Source: Sipunculus nudus (Eukaryota > Annelida > Sipuncula > Golfingiida > Sipunculidae). From it: a DNA stretch of 64,000 nucleotides. The position numbers and the translations under genes are program-made. The notes beneath the pieces were generated by a model. The model ran no database searches. It had not been told where the DNA came from and was given only the letters and a program-made list of their open reading frames with translations. The stretch covers positions 15,407,676 to 15,471,675 of the forward strand of contig CM049311.1 in the NCBI GenBank assembly GCA_026874595.1. The letters are read 5' to 3'. The stretch's first letter is position 1. Each line of letters starts with the position of its first letter. This document shows, piece after piece, positions 61,500-64,000 of this stretch.

Positions 61500-61740
61500 T
61501 TAAAAACGTGGTGATGTGTTACATTTTTGACGGAAATTACCTGGCTGCCGTTGGTATTTTGGTGAAGCAAGACGGTTGTAACGAAAGCACATGCATAATG
61601 TTATGTTTGTCACGCGCATGCGTTCATTTGACATGTAAAATACTTCCGGGTACGGGCCTCTGTGGGAAATGTAAATACGTTTAGCGGTATCTCTGGTCAC
61701 ATGGTTTTTACATCAACATGAATGGCCGCTTATGACCATT
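61500..61740 (-). promoter_or_regulatory. SUPT3H: Candidate SUPT3H promoter and non-coding first exon
   Basis: A CpG-containing patch holds three motifs that mark housekeeping promoters: GCGCATGCG (61614-61622, NRF1), ACTTCCGG (61642-61649, an ETS site CCGGAAGT on the minus strand) and AATGGCCGC (61721-61729, YY1-like). On the minus strand a good donor CCAG|GTAAT lies at 61540, so a first exon from about 61620 down to 61541 could splice to the acceptor at 51968. It lies about 1.2 kb from the proximal RUNX start and faces away from it, a divergent arrangement. The start position and exon are inferred. Confidence 0.45.
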
Positions 61741-62760
61741 AACAGGTATTGTATATTTGCATATTTAATTTGCTGGAAAATGTAAACAATACAGCCTTGA
61801 TCTCTGACAGCTGTGAGGGTTTTCAGGTGATATTGAGAATATATATATATACAGACTGGTATTGCCACATTGGTTCTAATTGCGCAAATTGAAGCTCAGG
61901 CCGGAGAAGTTATGACGTAACACTGGGGAATTGCCCCGCATGACACTTTGGAAAATAAATTGACTCCCGTAATTGCGCGTGAGCCAAGCTGTTCCATGCA
62001 CGCGCGCGTTTATTGATTTTAAGCCATGGCCTGATATGACCTGACAGTTCCTCGTTCGACCAGCACGTTTTAAGCTGTGATGCATGACATGTTTAAACAT
62101 TGCGTAGTAGAAGTCACGACACCGCTCAAAACTACAAAAGTTAACCACATTGAAATTAAGTGATAAAAATTCTTTGGGAAATATCTGGATGATTTAAAGC
62201 TCTCAAAACATGCTGAAAATACCTTAAATTAATTAAACGAGTGTAATATTATTGAATAATTGAGAGGAACTGAAATTTGATATATACCATGGATAAAATA
62301 GGTGACCGACTTGTTTGTTTATTCACTTTGCACGCAGTAACCTTCCATGAGGATGAGAATTCTCAAATAATTCGCCCCCTTTTTCGTCTCACACACTGTT
62401 TCAGCCGGTTAATGTTGACTGTGCTGTATACACACTGTCCATGCTAAACTCAAGTGTCGGACTGTGACTGTCCAATAGGTATTCCTGTAATTGTCAGGCG
62501 TCCAAGTTCCGCAACCTATGAATCATTCCACGTGTGGGCTCCTACAACTTATGAATGAAATGTGGATTCCTTATCGCCTGTCAATCATTCGACCGGTTCA
62601 CTCATTTGCATGGACCTAGCAAAATAGTTCTTCTTAATCCTACATAAACCTGGATGTTAAGTTGATAATTTACACTATAAATCAAATAAACAGTAAAGGG
62701 TTATGGTTTTTAGCAATGAGTGATAATAATGTTTGTGCTATACTTTTTTGTTTACGTGAA
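61741..62760. promoter_or_regulatory. Upstream region of the proximal RUNX promoter
   Basis: A non-repetitive region with TGACGTAA (near 61913, CREB/ATF-type), a CGCGCGCG-containing patch near 62000, CACGTG (62529-62534, E-box) and an octamer ATTTGCAT (62604-62611). The minus ORF at 61876-62148 has no family. It is probably shared promoter-proximal regulatory DNA of the divergent pair. Confidence 0.45.
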
Positions 62761-62761
62761 A

Positions 62762-64000
<1,239 letters not shown>

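Noticed and set aside
62711-62760. Alternative splice acceptor TTTTTAG at about 62712 for the distal RUNX exon
   Set aside because: Continuing the phase-1 frame from there reaches a stop (TAG near 62785) before the Runt ATG, unlike the acceptor at 62928.

Overview
This is an AT-rich, intron-scale stretch of animal genome. Coding DNA is sparse, introns are spliced (GT-AG), and the repeats are eukaryotic: a LINE remnant, DNA-transposon termini, minisatellites and microsatellites. The first Runt-domain exon is strikingly vertebrate-like. The repeat style (299-bp-scale units rich in GACCTTTGACC, elements ending in palindromes, a CR1/L2-like LINE with a TAA tail, a tRNA-type SINE) suggests a marine lophotrochozoan such as a mollusc. 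That assignment is inference only.

Two genes can be supported. (1) A RUNX/Runt transcription factor on the + strand. Its proximal promoter has a TATA box, an initiator 30 bp downstream and a cluster of RUNX-type sites (62762-62938). Its first Runt-domain exon is 62938-63301, cut by a GTAAGA donor; the rest lies beyond the window. A candidate distal promoter and exon lies 27.6 kb upstream (35093-35300): TATA box, RUNX-type motif at the expected start, a 34-codon open frame, a perfect GTAAGT donor, and a phase that joins in frame to an acceptor eight bases before the Runt-exon ATG. (2) On the - strand, a 120-bp exon at 51848-51967 carries a start codon and ends in an F-x-x-E-I-Q-x-M motif typical of the start of SPT3/SUPT3H, a histone-fold subunit of SAGA-type complexes. 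A housekeeping-type promoter (NRF1, ETS and YY1-like motifs) sits at 61500-61740.

The layout (distal RUNX exon, then the SUPT3H start on the opposite strand, then the proximal RUNX promoter) is the same nested head-to-head arrangement known for human RUNX2 and SUPT3H. If confirmed, the two-promoter RUNX locus and its bystander partner are far older than vertebrates. Everything left of 51.8 kb would then lie inside SUPT3H introns, and 35.3-62.9 kb inside the first RUNX intron. Several islands of higher complexity (26.8, 28.5, 29.6, 34.1, 44.9, 47.8 and 51.0 kb) are candidate regulatory DNA.

Repeats by region: ~150-bp degenerate tandem (1.66-2.58 kb); GAGTCC-rich stretch (5.2-5.7 kb); 45-bp minisatellite (6.0-7.2 kb); LINE remnant (13.2-14.0 kb); pogo-like termini (11.3, 16.8, 25.1, 55.6, 55.8 kb); two ~2.3-kb elements with terminal inverted motifs (18.8-21.1 and 21.3-23.6 kb); 23-bp tandem (30.9-31.3 kb); 39-bp minisatellite, small MITE and SINE (38.8-39.9 kb); 82-bp satellite of about 29 copies (53.2-55.6 kb); and a Mutator-like non-autonomous element with ~385-bp inverted repeats and a perfect 9-bp target duplication (59.07-61.36 kb).
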